The notes beneath the pieces were generated by a model. That model did no database searches, had not been told where the DNA came from, and saw nothing but the letters and a program-made list of their open reading frames with translations. Positions 1 to 9,368 of a stretch of DNA of 64,000 nt are shown one piece after another. Positions within the stretch are counted from its first letter, which is position 1, and each line of letters opens with the position of its first letter. This DNA is from Geothrix limicola (GTDB lineage Bacteria; Acidobacteriota; Holophagae; Holophagales; Holophagaceae). The translations under genes were made by a program, and so were the position numbers. Location of the stretch: contig NZ_BSDE01000002.1 in assembly GCF_030268085.1 (NCBI RefSeq), positions 124,001 through 188,000 on the forward strand, written 5' to 3'.

Positions 1-664
1 GCGCCTCAGCCATGAGCCAGGCCAGTTCCTGCGCCAGGGCCAGGCACCGCACGTCCGCGCCGTGCAGCGTCAGGGGCTTGAGCGCGGCGCGGATGCGCGC
101 CGTCAGTTCGGTCACGGCCTCGGGCTCGGCGCCCCGCCCGGCGAGATCCGCGAAGGGAATCGGCGCGCCGAGACGCAGGAGGACGCTGTGCCGGAAGGCG
201 GCCCGCTCGCCGTAGACCAGCCCGGCGGGAATGATCGACACCGGCGCGGGGCTGGAGAGGGCCATGCGCGCCGCACCGGTCTTCAGCGGCGCCAGGTCGG
301 CATTCGTGTGGCTCACGCCCTCCGGAAACAGGGCGACGGAACCACCCCGGGCCAGCACCTCGTGGACCTTGTGGAAACTCTGCTGGATGGATTCGGGCGT
401 GGCTCCCCCATCCTTGGGCCGCGTCACGGGAATGGCCCGGAAGGCCGCCAGGAAGGGCCGCAGGGGCGCGATCTTCCAAAGGGTGGCCTTGGCCAGCCAG
501 CCGGCGCGCCGGTCCAGCAGGGCCGCCGCCGCCAGCGGATCCAGCAGCCCGTTGGGATGGTTCAGGAGGATCAGGCAGGGGCCTGGAGGCAGGTCGGGCC
601 CCTCCCGGCGCAGGTCGCGGAACCAGATCCAGCCGAGGAACCGTGCGGTCCGGCTGCGGGCCAC
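1..664 (-). CDS. 1-acyl-sn-glycerol-3-phosphate acyltransferase-like protein (PlsC family), 3' end beyond window
   Basis: The reverse strand encodes about 221 residues of a PlsC/LPLAT-fold acyltransferase, which transfers an acyl chain to a (lyso)phospholipid precursor at the inner membrane. The acceptor-site motif reads NHPNGLLDP, an H-x5-D spacing rather than the commoner H-x4-D. The second block reads FPEGVSHTN, matching the family's FPEG motif, and a basic stretch with IPVTRPKDGG lies between them. No stop codon is reached before the window edge, so the C-terminus is missing. I chose the GTG at 662-664 because it follows the MFS stop codon by one base, implying translational coupling; no strong Shine-Dalgarno is visible. 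Substrate specificity cannot be told from sequence. Confidence 0.8.
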   Translation of the reverse strand, partial: MARSRTARFLGWIWFRDLRREGPDLPPGPCLILLNHPNGLLDPLAAAALLDRRAGWLAKATLWKIAPLRPFLAAFRAIPVTRPKDGGATPESIQQSFHKVHEVLARGGSVALFPEGVSHTNADLAPLKTGAARMALSSPAPVSIIPAGLVYGERAAFRHSVLLRLGAPIPFADLAGRGAEPEAVTELTARIRAALKPLTLHGADVRCLALAQELAWLMAEA

Positions 665-665
665 G

Positions 666-1898
666 TCAGGCCTGCGCGGGGCGACGCCGCGCCCACCAAA
701 GGGCGAGGCCGCTGATCAGGATGGCCGGCAGAACAAGGGTCAGGGCGCGCGCCAGCCCGTCCCCGCCACCCAGTCCCGCGGCATGCAGCGCATCGGCCCG
801 GCGGCCCACCAGCTCGGGGCTGATGGCATCGCCCATGAGGTGGATGAGCAGCACGTTCACCCCCACGCCGGTGGCTCGGACGCTGGCGGGCAGACAACTC
901 ACCGTCAGGGCGTTCACGGGGCTGGTGTTGACGAAGAGCAGGAACATGCCCACAAAGAAGCTCAGGTAGGCCAGGTGCAGGCTGGAGGTGCCGAGGGCCC
1001 AACCCACGATGGGCGCGGCCGCCAGGAGGGTGAGGCCCGAAAGCAGGGCTCCGGCATCCGGCCAGCGTCTCTGCCAGCGGTCCGTGAGCCAGCCTCCGAG
1101 GAAGGTGCCGAGGATGCCCGTCACCACGGCCAGTCCTCCGAAGACCAGGCCCGCCTTGGCGGTGCTGACGGCGAAGCGGCGCTGGAGCAGCGTGGGGCTC
1201 CACATGCTGAGGGCGCCCATGGCGAAGGTGTAGGCCACGTAGCTGGCCGTGCAGGCCAGCCAGATGCGATTGAAGAAGATGTGGCGGAGCCGCTTCAGAT
1301 AGGGTTCGGCGGCATCGGTATCAGGCAGGGCGTCCATGCCTCCGCGGACCGGATCCATCTGGAAGGCCATCCAGGCCGCCAGGGCCAGGCCTGGGATCCC
1401 AGCCACCATGAAGGCCGCACGCCAGCCCCAGGACCCCGCCACCAGCCCGCCCAGGCCGTAGCCGAAGGCGCTGCCCACGGGGATGGCGAGGTAGAACCAG
1501 GTGAACTTCTTCGCGCGCTCCGCCTCGGGGAATCCATCCGCCAGCATGGCCGGCCCCAGGGTGGCGTAGGCGGCCTCGCCCACACCCACCAGTGACCGCA
1601 TCACCAGCAGGGCCGGATAGCTGTGGATGAAGGCGGCACCCGCGGTGGCCAGGCTCCACAAAGCCACGCCCCCGGCCACGAGCCGGGGGCGATGGAAGCG
1701 GTCCGCCAGGTAGCCGAACGCGGGCGCGGCGCACATGTAGACGAGGATGAACACCAGGGTCAGGCGACCGAGCTGGGCATCCGTGAGGTGCAGTTCCTTG
1801 CCCAGCGGTTCGAGCACCGCCGCGACGACGTACCGATCCAGGTAGTTCACCAGGTTGATCCCGGTGAGCAGCAGGAGCAGCCGTCGCGCGGCGGTCAT
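666..1898 (-). CDS. MFS transporter, spinster-like
   Basis: A 410-residue major facilitator superfamily protein of the inner membrane with about 12 hydrophobic helices. Helix 1 carries NYLDRYVVAAVLEPL, the signature typical of the Spinster (Spns) branch. The loop after helix 2 reads GYLADRFHRPR, the MFS motif A region (G-x3-DR-x-R). A second DR-rich loop, GGWLTDRWQRRW, lies in the C-terminal half, as expected for the pseudo-symmetric fold. Length is normal. Spinster-like carriers in animals move sphingolipid or lysolipid, so a lipid-related substrate would suit the next gene, an acyltransferase, but this is only inference. It starts 21 bases after the ompH-like gene and ends one base before the acyltransferase start, so it is probably in the same transcript. 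Confidence 0.85.
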   Translation of the reverse strand: MTAARRLLLLLTGINLVNYLDRYVVAAVLEPLGKELHLTDAQLGRLTLVFILVYMCAAPAFGYLADRFHRPRLVAGGVALWSLATAGAAFIHSYPALLVMRSLVGVGEAAYATLGPAMLADGFPEAERAKKFTWFYLAIPVGSAFGYGLGGLVAGSWGWRAAFMVAGIPGLALAAWMAFQMDPVRGGMDALPDTDAAEPYLKRLRHIFFNRIWLACTASYVAYTFAMGALSMWSPTLLQRRFAVSTAKAGLVFGGLAVVTGILGTFLGGWLTDRWQRRWPDAGALLSGLTLLAAAPIVGWALGTSSLHLAYLSFFVGMFLLFVNTSPVNALTVSCLPASVRATGVGVNVLLIHLMGDAISPELVGRRADALHAAGLGGGDGLARALTLVLPAILISGLALWWARRRPAQA

Positions 1899-1919
1899 CG
1901 CGGGCGGGTTCGGACCGGG

Positions 1920-2528
1920 CTACTTCTTGGGCGCGGCGGTGGCGGGCTTAGCGGCCGGCTTGGCGGCAGGCTTCGTCGCAGGGGCGGCGGGAGCGGCAGC
2001 CGTGCCTTCGCTGGCATCCAGGCGCTTGGCGACTTCGCTCGTGAAGGCTTTCATCCACTCCTGCTCACCCCAGGCGAGGACCTGCACGGCCTGGTCCGAG
2101 AAGACCATCTGGAGCTTCTGCTCCCGCGCGAGCTGCTCAACGATGGGGTTCGCGAGCTTCGTGATGGCTTCGCCCACCTTCTTCTCGATGCGCTGGTATT
2201 CGGCCTGGCTGTCTTCCTGCATCTTCTTGGCTTCGAACTCCACGTCACGAAGCTTCTTGGCCAGGGCTTCCTTCTTGTCCGGATCCAGGCTGGGGGAATT
2301 CAGCTGCTGCTGGAGGGTCTGCAGTTCCTGCCCCTTGGCCTGCAGCTTCTCCTGCAGGTTCTTTCCGGTGATCTCGAGTTCGGAGAAGATGGCGCCGGCC
2401 TTCTTCGAGCTGCGCACCAGCTGGTTGATGCTGAAGAAGCCGAAGCGGGGGGCCTCCTGCGCGGCGGCCGGGGTGACGAGGGCCGCGGACAGGCAGAGGG
2501 CGGCCAGGGACGGGGCGATCTTGCGCAT
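1920..2528 (-). CDS. OmpH/Skp family periplasmic chaperone
   Basis: A 202-residue exported protein. Residues 1-23 form a signal peptide ending AAAQ, and the body is a long charged coiled coil (roughly residues 40-130) typical of Skp/OmpH, the holdase that keeps unfolded outer-membrane proteins soluble for BamA. The C-terminal 35 residues are a low-complexity Ala/Pro/Lys tail with KPAA repeats, longer than in E. coli Skp. The ATG at 2526-2528 follows TGGAGC at good spacing. It lies 59 bases downstream of bamA on the same strand, the conserved bamA-skp order, which strongly supports the assignment. Confidence 0.9.
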   Translation of the reverse strand: MRKIAPSLAALCLSAALVTPAAAQEAPRFGFFSINQLVRSSKKAGAIFSELEITGKNLQEKLQAKGQELQTLQQQLNSPSLDPDKKEALAKKLRDVEFEAKKMQEDSQAEYQRIEKKVGEAITKLANPIVEQLAREQKLQMVFSDQAVQVLAWGEQEWMKAFTSEVAKRLDASEGTAAAPAAPATKPAAKPAAKPATAAPKK

Positions 2529-2587
2529 GGGAGCTCCAGGACGAAACAGCTATTGTAGCGAATAACCAGGCGGCCTTCGGCCGGGAA

Positions 2588-5161
2588 TTAGAAGGTGGTT
2601 CCAATGGAGAACTGGAAGTCCGTCTTGCTTTCCGTATCGAAGGGATAGGGGTTGAGCTTCCTCGACCAGATCAGGCGCAAGGGCGCCGGGCTGATGGGCA
2701 GGAAGAACCGGAACTCCAGGCCCGCCGAGCGGATGAGGGAGGGGTTGGTGTAAGTGACCTGTGTACTCGTTCCATTGAGGGTGTAGGTGACAGGATCGTG
2801 GCTGAAGATCTTGGTGCCGCTCCCCCAGGCATTCCCGGCGTCGTAGAAGAAGACGAGACGGAACTGATCGGCGATCTTGAACTGGTACTCTGCATTGACG
2901 ATGAACTGCTTGTTGCCACCCACGACCACCGGATTGCCGGCGTTGTCCTGGAGCACCGTGCCCACCTGGCCGTAGCGGTAACCACGGATGCTGTTCTCAC
3001 CACCGGGCCGGTAGAGATCGTAGAGCGGCAGATCGTCCCGGCCCATGTTCTGCAGGTACCCGTAGGTCATGTTGAGGGCGAAGATGTGCCGGTCGGCGAT
3101 GTTGGCGAACTTGGCGAATTCCCAGGTGGCCCGCAGGAAGGGGCGGTCGCCGCCGAACTGCCAACCGCCGTATTCCAGGCCGAAGGAGAGTCGCGTGCCC
3201 GCCGTGGGCTTGAACTGGTGGTTCACGGTGCTGTAGGCCAGGCTCTGGCTGAAGGTCGAGGTGAGCTGGTTCGGGGTATCCCGGAAGTAGAAGTTCTGGC
3301 CGCCTTCGATGCGAATCAGGCGGAAGCTGTAGCCCGTCGAATAGGTCGTGAAGAAGGCCCAGGGCTCGTTCGGGATCCAGTTGCTGAGGCGCGCGCCGAC
3401 GGACGCCCCGAGGCTGCGGGTGAACTGCCTGTAGGCGTTCTGGATGCCGACGCGGGACGCGTCGTAGTCGGCAGATCCATTGGAAACCGAGGCCGAGAAG
3501 GAGTACGGCAGGTCGAAGACGAAGGGCTCGGTGAAACCGATCGAGGCGTTCTTCGAGAACTTGCCGCCGTTGTAGCTGAGGGACAGGGTTTCGCCACCGC
3601 CGCCCAGGTTCCGGGTGGAGAAGCTCACACCCAGCGAGAAGCCGAACAGGGAACCGTATCCGCCCTGGAAGAGGACTTCGTTGACACCGGCTTCCTCCCC
3701 CCGAACCACGATGTCCACCTGCGGCTTGTCTCGGACCGGCTCCACCTTCGGCTCAGAACTCTTCACATCGAAGAAGCTCAGCTGGCTGATGCTCAGCAGC
3801 GAATCCTTGAAACGGTCCGTCTGGAAGGGATCACCCTCGCGCATGAGCATGCTGCGACGCAGCACCTTGTCCTTGGTCGTGAGGTTGCCTTCGAATTCGA
3901 TCTTGCGGATCGTGTAAAGCTCCCCTTCGTCGAGCTTCAGGGTGGTGTCCACCTTCTTGACCCCATCCTCTTCGCGCACGTCGAATTTCTTCTCCGTGTG
4001 GAACATGATGTAGGCCTGGTTCGAGTAATCCTCCTTCATCTTGTCCACCGTCTGGTTCACGGCGTCCAGATCGAAGGGCACGGGCTTCTCGCCCGGCTTG
4101 GGATCCTCGGTCGAGGGTTTCACGTTGAAGAACTTCCGCAGGATGGAGCGGTTGTCGCGCTTCACTTCGGCGTACTTGGCCTTGTAGTACCCCTCGCGGA
4201 ACAGCTTCCCGCCCTCCGTCTTGAAGGTGCCTTCGTAGAAGCGATCCCCCTCAAGGATCGGGATGGTCAGCGTGGCCCGCAGGTCGTACTTGGGGGACTT
4301 TGCTTCCTTCTCCCGCTTCTCGTTCTTCTTCTTCTGCTTGGCGGTGGTGCGGTCCTCGACTTCGATGATGGGCTTGCCGACGAAGACGTCCTTGTAGCCC
4401 TGCTGCCAGTAGGCCTTCTTGAGGTTTTCGAGATCCTCTTCCAGGTTCTTGTCCACCAGGAGGTCATGGGTCGTCAGCCAGCTGAACATCCAGTGCTTGC
4501 GGGTCTTCTTCATGATGTTGCGCAGCTGGGCGCTGCTGAAGACCTTGTTGCCCCGGAAGGCCACCTGGTAGATCTTGGCCTTGCCGCCCTCCTTGATCTC
4601 GAAGACCAGACGCGCCACGCCGCCCGCCATGGGTTCGAGGGTGATGTCGACCACCGGGTTCCGGTAGCCCTTCTCACCGGCCTGATCGACGATCAGATCC
4701 TTGATCTTGCGGGCCGCCTCCGGATCGTAGACCGTGTCCAGATTGATGGTCAGCTTCTTCTCTTTGACCTTGTCCTTGATGTTGGTGAGACCCACTTCCG
4801 TGCCGCCGCGGAAGTCCACTTCCTTGATCAGGGGACGTTCCTTGATGCGGATGACCAGCTTCTTTCCGCCGGGCGCGTCCTCCAGTTCGAGCTTGATGTC
4901 ATCGAAGGATCCGCTGGCCCAAAGCTTCTCCAGCACCTCCGTGAAGTCCAGGGTGCGCAGGTCGTCGCCCACTTTCACACCCGACTTGAAGATTACGGTT
5001 TCCGAGGTCTGTTTCTGGGCGCCGATGACCTCGATGGTGACGATGGGCTCGAGATCCTGGGCGCACAGAGGCAGCGCGAAGCCTGCCACGAGGGCCAGGG
5101 GAAGCACGCCTTTCCACCACCGGGGCCGGACCCGGTTCCAAACCATGTTTTGCTGCGTCAT
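2588..5161 (-). CDS. bamA: Outer membrane protein assembly factor BamA
   Basis: An 857-residue Omp85 protein, the central subunit of the beta-barrel assembly machine that folds and inserts outer-membrane proteins. Residues 1-35 are a signal peptide ending LCAQ. Residues about 40-460 hold tandem POTRA domains, with typical strings such as IRKIEFEGNLTTKDKVLRR. The rest is a 16-strand barrel. SIRGYRYG matches the conserved (V/I)RG(F/Y) of loop 6, and the chain ends in phenylalanine as outer-membrane barrels usually do. One POTRA contains a Lys/Glu-rich insertion around residues 270-290. Its ATG overlaps the clpC stop as ATGA, suggesting translational coupling with an unfoldase, an unusual partner. 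The Skp-like gene follows. Confidence 0.96.
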   Translation of the reverse strand: MTQQNMVWNRVRPRWWKGVLPLALVAGFALPLCAQDLEPIVTIEVIGAQKQTSETVIFKSGVKVGDDLRTLDFTEVLEKLWASGSFDDIKLELEDAPGGKKLVIRIKERPLIKEVDFRGGTEVGLTNIKDKVKEKKLTINLDTVYDPEAARKIKDLIVDQAGEKGYRNPVVDITLEPMAGGVARLVFEIKEGGKAKIYQVAFRGNKVFSSAQLRNIMKKTRKHWMFSWLTTHDLLVDKNLEEDLENLKKAYWQQGYKDVFVGKPIIEVEDRTTAKQKKKNEKREKEAKSPKYDLRATLTIPILEGDRFYEGTFKTEGGKLFREGYYKAKYAEVKRDNRSILRKFFNVKPSTEDPKPGEKPVPFDLDAVNQTVDKMKEDYSNQAYIMFHTEKKFDVREEDGVKKVDTTLKLDEGELYTIRKIEFEGNLTTKDKVLRRSMLMREGDPFQTDRFKDSLLSISQLSFFDVKSSEPKVEPVRDKPQVDIVVRGEEAGVNEVLFQGGYGSLFGFSLGVSFSTRNLGGGGETLSLSYNGGKFSKNASIGFTEPFVFDLPYSFSASVSNGSADYDASRVGIQNAYRQFTRSLGASVGARLSNWIPNEPWAFFTTYSTGYSFRLIRIEGGQNFYFRDTPNQLTSTFSQSLAYSTVNHQFKPTAGTRLSFGLEYGGWQFGGDRPFLRATWEFAKFANIADRHIFALNMTYGYLQNMGRDDLPLYDLYRPGGENSIRGYRYGQVGTVLQDNAGNPVVVGGNKQFIVNAEYQFKIADQFRLVFFYDAGNAWGSGTKIFSHDPVTYTLNGTSTQVTYTNPSLIRSAGLEFRFFLPISPAPLRLIWSRKLNPYPFDTESKTDFQFSIGTTF

Positions 5162-7632
5162 TCAGGCGCTCCGACCAGATGGGTTTCCTGGCCAGCGGCC
5201 ACGTCTCCAGTATCAGACAGGGTGGGGACGAGCTTCTCGTCCACCAAATCAAAATTCACCAGGCCCGAAGGCACCGTGTCCTGGCCCACCATCAGCTCCG
5301 CGAGGGGATCTTCCACCTGCTTCTGGATGGCCCGGCGCAAAGGTCTGGCCCCATAAGCACGGTCCCGCAGGGTGGTCTTCACCAACCAGTCGCAGGCGGC
5401 GTCCGTGAGACTCACGATCAACTTGTGCTTCTGGAGGGTGACGTTGAGATCCTCCACCAGCAGGCGGACGATCTTGCGCAGTTCGTCGTCGCCCAGGCGG
5501 TTGAACACGACGATCTCGTCGATGCGGTTCAGGAACTCGGGCGGGAAGGTGCGCTTCAGGACCTTCATCGCGTCGCCGGTCTTGGCGTCGGGACGGCCGC
5601 TCTGCTCGACGAAGCCGAGGCCCTTTTCCACCAGCAATTCGCGGCTTCCCACATTGGAGGTCATGATGATGATGGTGTTCTTGAAGTCCACCAGGTTCCC
5701 GAATGCGTCCGAAGCCTGACCATCGTCAAAGATCTGCAGCAGGATGTTGATCAGGTCGGGGTGGGCCTTTTCGATCTCATCGAAGAGCAGGACGCAGTAC
5801 GGATTCCGCCGGATGCGGTCCGTCAGCATGCCGCCCTCCTCGTAGCCCACGTACCCCGGAGGGGCCCCGAGCAGCTTGGAGACCTCGTGCTTCTCCATGT
5901 ACTCGGACATGTCGAAGCGGATCATCTTCTTCGCGTCGCCGAACAGGAAGGCCGCCAGCGTCTTGGCCAGCTCCGTCTTGCCCACGCCCGTGGGACCGAG
6001 GAAGAGGAACGATCCCATGGGTCGGTTGGGATTCTTGAGGCCCGTGCGGGCGCGGCGCACGGCCCGCACGACGGCGCTCACGGCCTCGGGCTGGCCGATG
6101 ACGCGCTCGTTGAGTTTGGGTTCCATGTTCACCAGGTTGGCCTTCTCGTCGCCCTTGAGGGCCTTCACGGGAATGCCGGTCCAGCTGGCCACCACGTCCT
6201 CGATGTCCTGTTCGGTGACTTCGGGGAAGCGCGCGTAGTCCTCGTCCGTCAGCTCGGTGCGGTTCTTCTGGATCTCCTCGCGCAGCTGCAGCTCCTTCTG
6301 GCGGAGCAGCACCGCCTTTTCGAAGTCGCGGCTGAGCACGGCCTCGTTCATCTCGTTGATGACGCGGTGCAGCTCGTCTTCCTGCGACTGGCCTTCGGGA
6401 GAGACGCCCCCGGGCCCCACCCGCAGCTTCACGCGCGCGCCGGCCTCGTCCAGCAGGTCGATGGCCTTGTCGGGCAGGAAGCGGTCCGTGATGTAGCGGT
6501 TGGACAGGTAGACCGAGGCTTCCATGGTCTTCGGGGTATAGCGCACGCGGTGGAACAGCTCGTAGCGGCTGCGGATGCCCTCGATGATGCGCAGGCTCTC
6601 GGACTCGTCAGGAGGATTGACGGTGACGGGCTGGAAGCGGCGGACCAGGCTGCGGTCCTTGTCGATGTACTTGGCGTATTCCTTGTGCGTGGTCGCGCCG
6701 ATGCACTGGATCTCGCCCCGGCTCAGGGCCGGCTTCAGGATGTTGGCGGCGTCCAGGCTGCCTTCCGCCGCGCCGGTACCGATGAGCGAGTGGATCTCGT
6801 CGATGAAGAGCACCACGCTGGGATCCTTGCTGGCCTCGGCGATGATGGACTTCAGGCGCTCCTCGAACTGGCCGCGGTACTTGGTGCCGGCCACCACGAG
6901 GCTGAGATCCAGCGCGTAGATGCGCTTGTCCGCCAGGCTGGGGGGAATCAGCCCCTCGTGGATCTTCTGGGCCAGGCCCTCCACGATGGCGGTCTTGCCC
7001 ACGCCCGCCTCACCCAGCAGGATCGGGTTGTTCTTGCGGCGACGGCTGAGGATCTGGACGATGCGCTCGACTTCCGAATCGCGCCCGATGAGGTTGTCGA
7101 AGATGCCGCGCTCGGCCATCTCCGAAAGGTTGCGGGCGAATTCGGACAGGAGCGGATGTTCCTTCTTCTTCTTCGCGATCTTTTCTTCCTTGGTGCTCTC
7201 CAGCAGGATTTCCTTGGCGGCGATGAGATCCGCGCCGGCCTCCTTGAGCAGGCGCCCGGCCAGGCAGCCCTCCTCGCGCAGCATGCCCAGCAGCAGGTGC
7301 TCGGCCCCCACATGCTTGTGGTTGAGCTTGGCGCTTTCGGCCGTGGCGTGCTGGAGGATGCGCTTGACCTCCTCCTCCATGGGGATGTCGATGCTGGTGC
7401 TGCTGGGCGTGATCTTCTTGTCCTTGGGGGTCAGGGAGGCCACCAGGCGCTCGCGCAGCGCGCTCACCTGCACACCCATGCGCTCGAGCAGCTGGGTGCT
7501 GGTCTTTTCCGATTCCCGCAGCAGTCCCAGCAGGAGGTGGCCGCTCTGGATGCTTTCCGCACCGAACTGGCTCGCCTCATAGCGGGCGAAGAACATCACA
7601 CGACGGGCTTTTTCGGTGAATTTTTCGAACAC
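5158..7632 (-). CDS. clpC: ATP-dependent unfoldase ClpC (AAA+, Hsp100)
   Basis: An 824-residue cytoplasmic class-I Clp ATPase that unfolds substrates and feeds them to ClpP. It begins FEKFTEKARRVMFFARYEA, the standard ClpC N-terminal repeat domain. D1 has Walker A GEAGVGKT at residues 207-214, then a UVR-type middle domain (NEMNEAVLSRDFEKAVLLRQ). D2 has Walker A GPTGVGKT at residues 546-553. The LGF tripeptide in VEKGLGFVEQ is the expected ClpP-docking loop. A longer open frame exists upstream, but I chose the GTG at 7630-7632 because it gives the exact family N-terminus and is preceded by GGAAGG. The stop overlaps the bamA start by four bases. Confidence 0.94.
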   Translation of the reverse strand: MFEKFTEKARRVMFFARYEASQFGAESIQSGHLLLGLLRESEKTSTQLLERMGVQVSALRERLVASLTPKDKKITPSSTSIDIPMEEEVKRILQHATAESAKLNHKHVGAEHLLLGMLREEGCLAGRLLKEAGADLIAAKEILLESTKEEKIAKKKKEHPLLSEFARNLSEMAERGIFDNLIGRDSEVERIVQILSRRRKNNPILLGEAGVGKTAIVEGLAQKIHEGLIPPSLADKRIYALDLSLVVAGTKYRGQFEERLKSIIAEASKDPSVVLFIDEIHSLIGTGAAEGSLDAANILKPALSRGEIQCIGATTHKEYAKYIDKDRSLVRRFQPVTVNPPDESESLRIIEGIRSRYELFHRVRYTPKTMEASVYLSNRYITDRFLPDKAIDLLDEAGARVKLRVGPGGVSPEGQSQEDELHRVINEMNEAVLSRDFEKAVLLRQKELQLREEIQKNRTELTDEDYARFPEVTEQDIEDVVASWTGIPVKALKGDEKANLVNMEPKLNERVIGQPEAVSAVVRAVRRARTGLKNPNRPMGSFLFLGPTGVGKTELAKTLAAFLFGDAKKMIRFDMSEYMEKHEVSKLLGAPPGYVGYEEGGMLTDRIRRNPYCVLLFDEIEKAHPDLINILLQIFDDGQASDAFGNLVDFKNTIIIMTSNVGSRELLVEKGLGFVEQSGRPDAKTGDAMKVLKRTFPPEFLNRIDEIVVFNRLGDDELRKIVRLLVEDLNVTLQKHKLIVSLTDAACDWLVKTTLRDRAYGARPLRRAIQKQVEDPLAELMVGQDTVPSGLVNFDLVDEKLVPTLSDTGDVAAGQETHLVGAPE

Positions 7633-7778
7633 GGGACACCCTTCCGGGTTATGGATGGCGCCGGAACCAGGATGGTTCCGGTGCGGCCCCCCAGGGTAAC
7701 GCCTTCTGCCACCCTTGTCCCGATCCACTGAGGACAGAAGCTGTTCTGGAAGGTATCCTGGAAGGCTGGGAGGGCGAC

Positions 7779-9095
7779 ATGAGCCTGGCTAGAACCAATC
7801 TGGCTATCCTTGGCCTGCAGTGGGGAGACGAAGGAAAGGGCAAGGTCGTCGACCTGCTCAGCCCCCATTTCCGCCAGGTAGTCCGGTTCCAGGGAGGCAA
7901 CAATGCCGGACACACCGTGGTGGTGGATGGCCAGAGCATCGCCCTGCATCAGGTGCCTAGTGGCGCCCTCCACCCCGGCTGCTTTCTCGTCGTCGGCAAT
8001 GGCGTCGTCCTGAATCTGGAAGTCTTCCAGCAGGAGCTGGACCGCCTCAAGGCCCGCGGCTTCGACCTCTCCGGCCGCTTGCTGCTGTCCGAAAAAGCCC
8101 ACATCATCCTGCCCCACCACATCGCCCTGGACCAGTGGCGAGAGGTTCGCGCCGACAAGGTGGGCGCCAAGATCGGCACCACCGGCCGCGGCATCGGCCC
8201 CGCCTACGAAATGAAGGCCGCCCGCATGGGCATCCGTCTGGGCGACCTGCTCCACCCCGAGCGGCTCGCCGAGCGCATCCGCCCCGGCTACGAAGAGGTC
8301 CGCCTCCGCCTGGGCGCCGACGCCGGCCTCCCGGCGCTGGAGGCCATCGTCGAGGGCCTGCTGCGCACCGCCGAGCCCTTCCTGCCCTTCATCGGCGACG
8401 CCCAGGGCCACCTGATGGCCGCCTGGAAGCGGGGCGACAGCATTCTCTTCGAAGGCGCCCAGGCCACCCTGCTCGACATCGACCACGGCACCTACCCCTT
8501 CGTCACCTCCAGCAACTGCAGCCTGGGCGGCCTCTTCACCGGCACGGGCCTGCCCCCCAAGGCCGTCGACAAGATCCTGGGCATCGCCAAGGCTTACACC
8601 ACCCGCGTCGGAGCCGGCCCCTTCCCCGCCGAGCTGCTGGACGCCACCGGCGACCGCATCCGCGAGGTGGGTCGCGAGTTCGGCACCACCACCGGGCGGC
8701 CCCGCCGCTGCGGCTGGTTCGACGCCCCCATCACTGCCCACGCCTGCCGCACCAACGGTGTGGACGGCCTGGCCATCATGAAGCTCGACGTGCTCGACTG
8801 CATGGACGAGGTGGGCCTCATCGTGGGCTACCGCACGGGCGAAGGCACCGTCACCACCAAGCTGCCCAGCTGCGCGGGCGACTGGGCGGGCATCCAGCCC
8901 GAGGTCAAGCGCTTCAAGGGCTGGGGCAGCACCCGCGGCATCACTGATCCCCGGAAGCTCCCCGTGGAAGCCCAGGCCTACCTGGAATCCCTGGCAGAAT
9001 CCGTCGAAGTACCCATGGCCTACCTCAGCACCGGACCCGATCGCGCCGAAGGCTATGTCTACCCGGGGACCTTCCTCGAACCGCTCCTGGGTTGA
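7779..9095 (+). CDS. purA: Adenylosuccinate synthetase
   Basis: A 438-residue cytoplasmic enzyme joining IMP and aspartate with GTP to give adenylosuccinate, the first committed step from IMP to AMP. It shows the P-loop-like GLQWGDEGKGKVVD near residue 12, the GGNNAGHTV segment, the switch-region IGTTGRGIGPAYE, and QATLLDIDHGTYPFVTSSN, all hallmark PurA strings. Length is normal. The ATG follows GGGAGG at five-base spacing. It is transcribed divergently from clpC across a 146-base intergenic region and has no obvious operon partner. The tRNA pair lies about 100 bases downstream. Confidence 0.97.
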   Translation: MSLARTNLAILGLQWGDEGKGKVVDLLSPHFRQVVRFQGGNNAGHTVVVDGQSIALHQVPSGALHPGCFLVVGNGVVLNLEVFQQELDRLKARGFDLSGRLLLSEKAHIILPHHIALDQWREVRADKVGAKIGTTGRGIGPAYEMKAARMGIRLGDLLHPERLAERIRPGYEEVRLRLGADAGLPALEAIVEGLLRTAEPFLPFIGDAQGHLMAAWKRGDSILFEGAQATLLDIDHGTYPFVTSSNCSLGGLFTGTGLPPKAVDKILGIAKAYTTRVGAGPFPAELLDATGDRIREVGREFGTTTGRPRRCGWFDAPITAHACRTNGVDGLAIMKLDVLDCMDEVGLIVGYRTGEGTVTTKLPSCAGDWAGIQPEVKRFKGWGSTRGITDPRKLPVEAQAYLESLAESVEVPMAYLSTGPDRAEGYVYPGTFLEPLLG

Positions 9096-9199
9096 CTTCA
9101 GCGCCACCCGCTGGCACACTGATCGTCCTGCCCAACCAGGCACCGCACGCTCGCGTGCACCGCGCGCTCGAGGGTTCGCGGGTCTGGCACCACCGGCAA

Positions 9200-9274
9200 G
9201 GGCCCTTAGCTCAGCGGTAGAGCAGCGGCCTTTTAAGCCGTTGGCCGCGGGTTCAAATCCCGCAGGGCCCACCA
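9200..9274 (+). tRNA. tRNA-Lys (anticodon UUU)
   Basis: A complete cloverleaf can be drawn. The acceptor 9200-9206 (GGGCCCT) pairs with 9264-9270 (AGGGCCC). The anticodon stem is GCGGC/GCCGT around the loop CTTTTAA, with anticodon TTT at 9232-9234. The T-arm carries TTCAAAT. Discriminator A at 9271 is followed by an encoded CCA at 9272-9274. Confidence 0.96.
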
Positions 9275-9288
9275 AAGTTCCACCCCAT

Positions 9289-9363
9289 GGGGCTATCGTC
9301 TAGGGGTCAGGACACCGCCCTTTCACGGCGGTAACACGGGTTCAAATCCCGTTAGCCCTACCA
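9289..9363 (+). tRNA. tRNA-Glu (anticodon UUC)
   Basis: The acceptor 9289-9295 (GGGGCTA) pairs with 9353-9359 (TAGCCCT), leaving a G1-U72 wobble. The anticodon stem CCGCC/GGCGG encloses CTTTCAC, giving anticodon TTC at 9322-9324. The T-loop is TTCAAAT and CCA is encoded at 9361-9363. It sits 14 bases after tRNA-Lys, so the two are surely co-transcribed. Confidence 0.95.
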
Positions 9364-9368
9364 GAAAA

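Noticed and set aside
5179-7731. An 850-codon plus-strand open frame opposite clpC
   Set aside because: It is antisense to a gene with full ClpC motifs, its composition (His/Val/Glu/Asp/Leu-rich) is that of a reverse-frame shadow in GC-rich DNA, and it has no recognisable domain.
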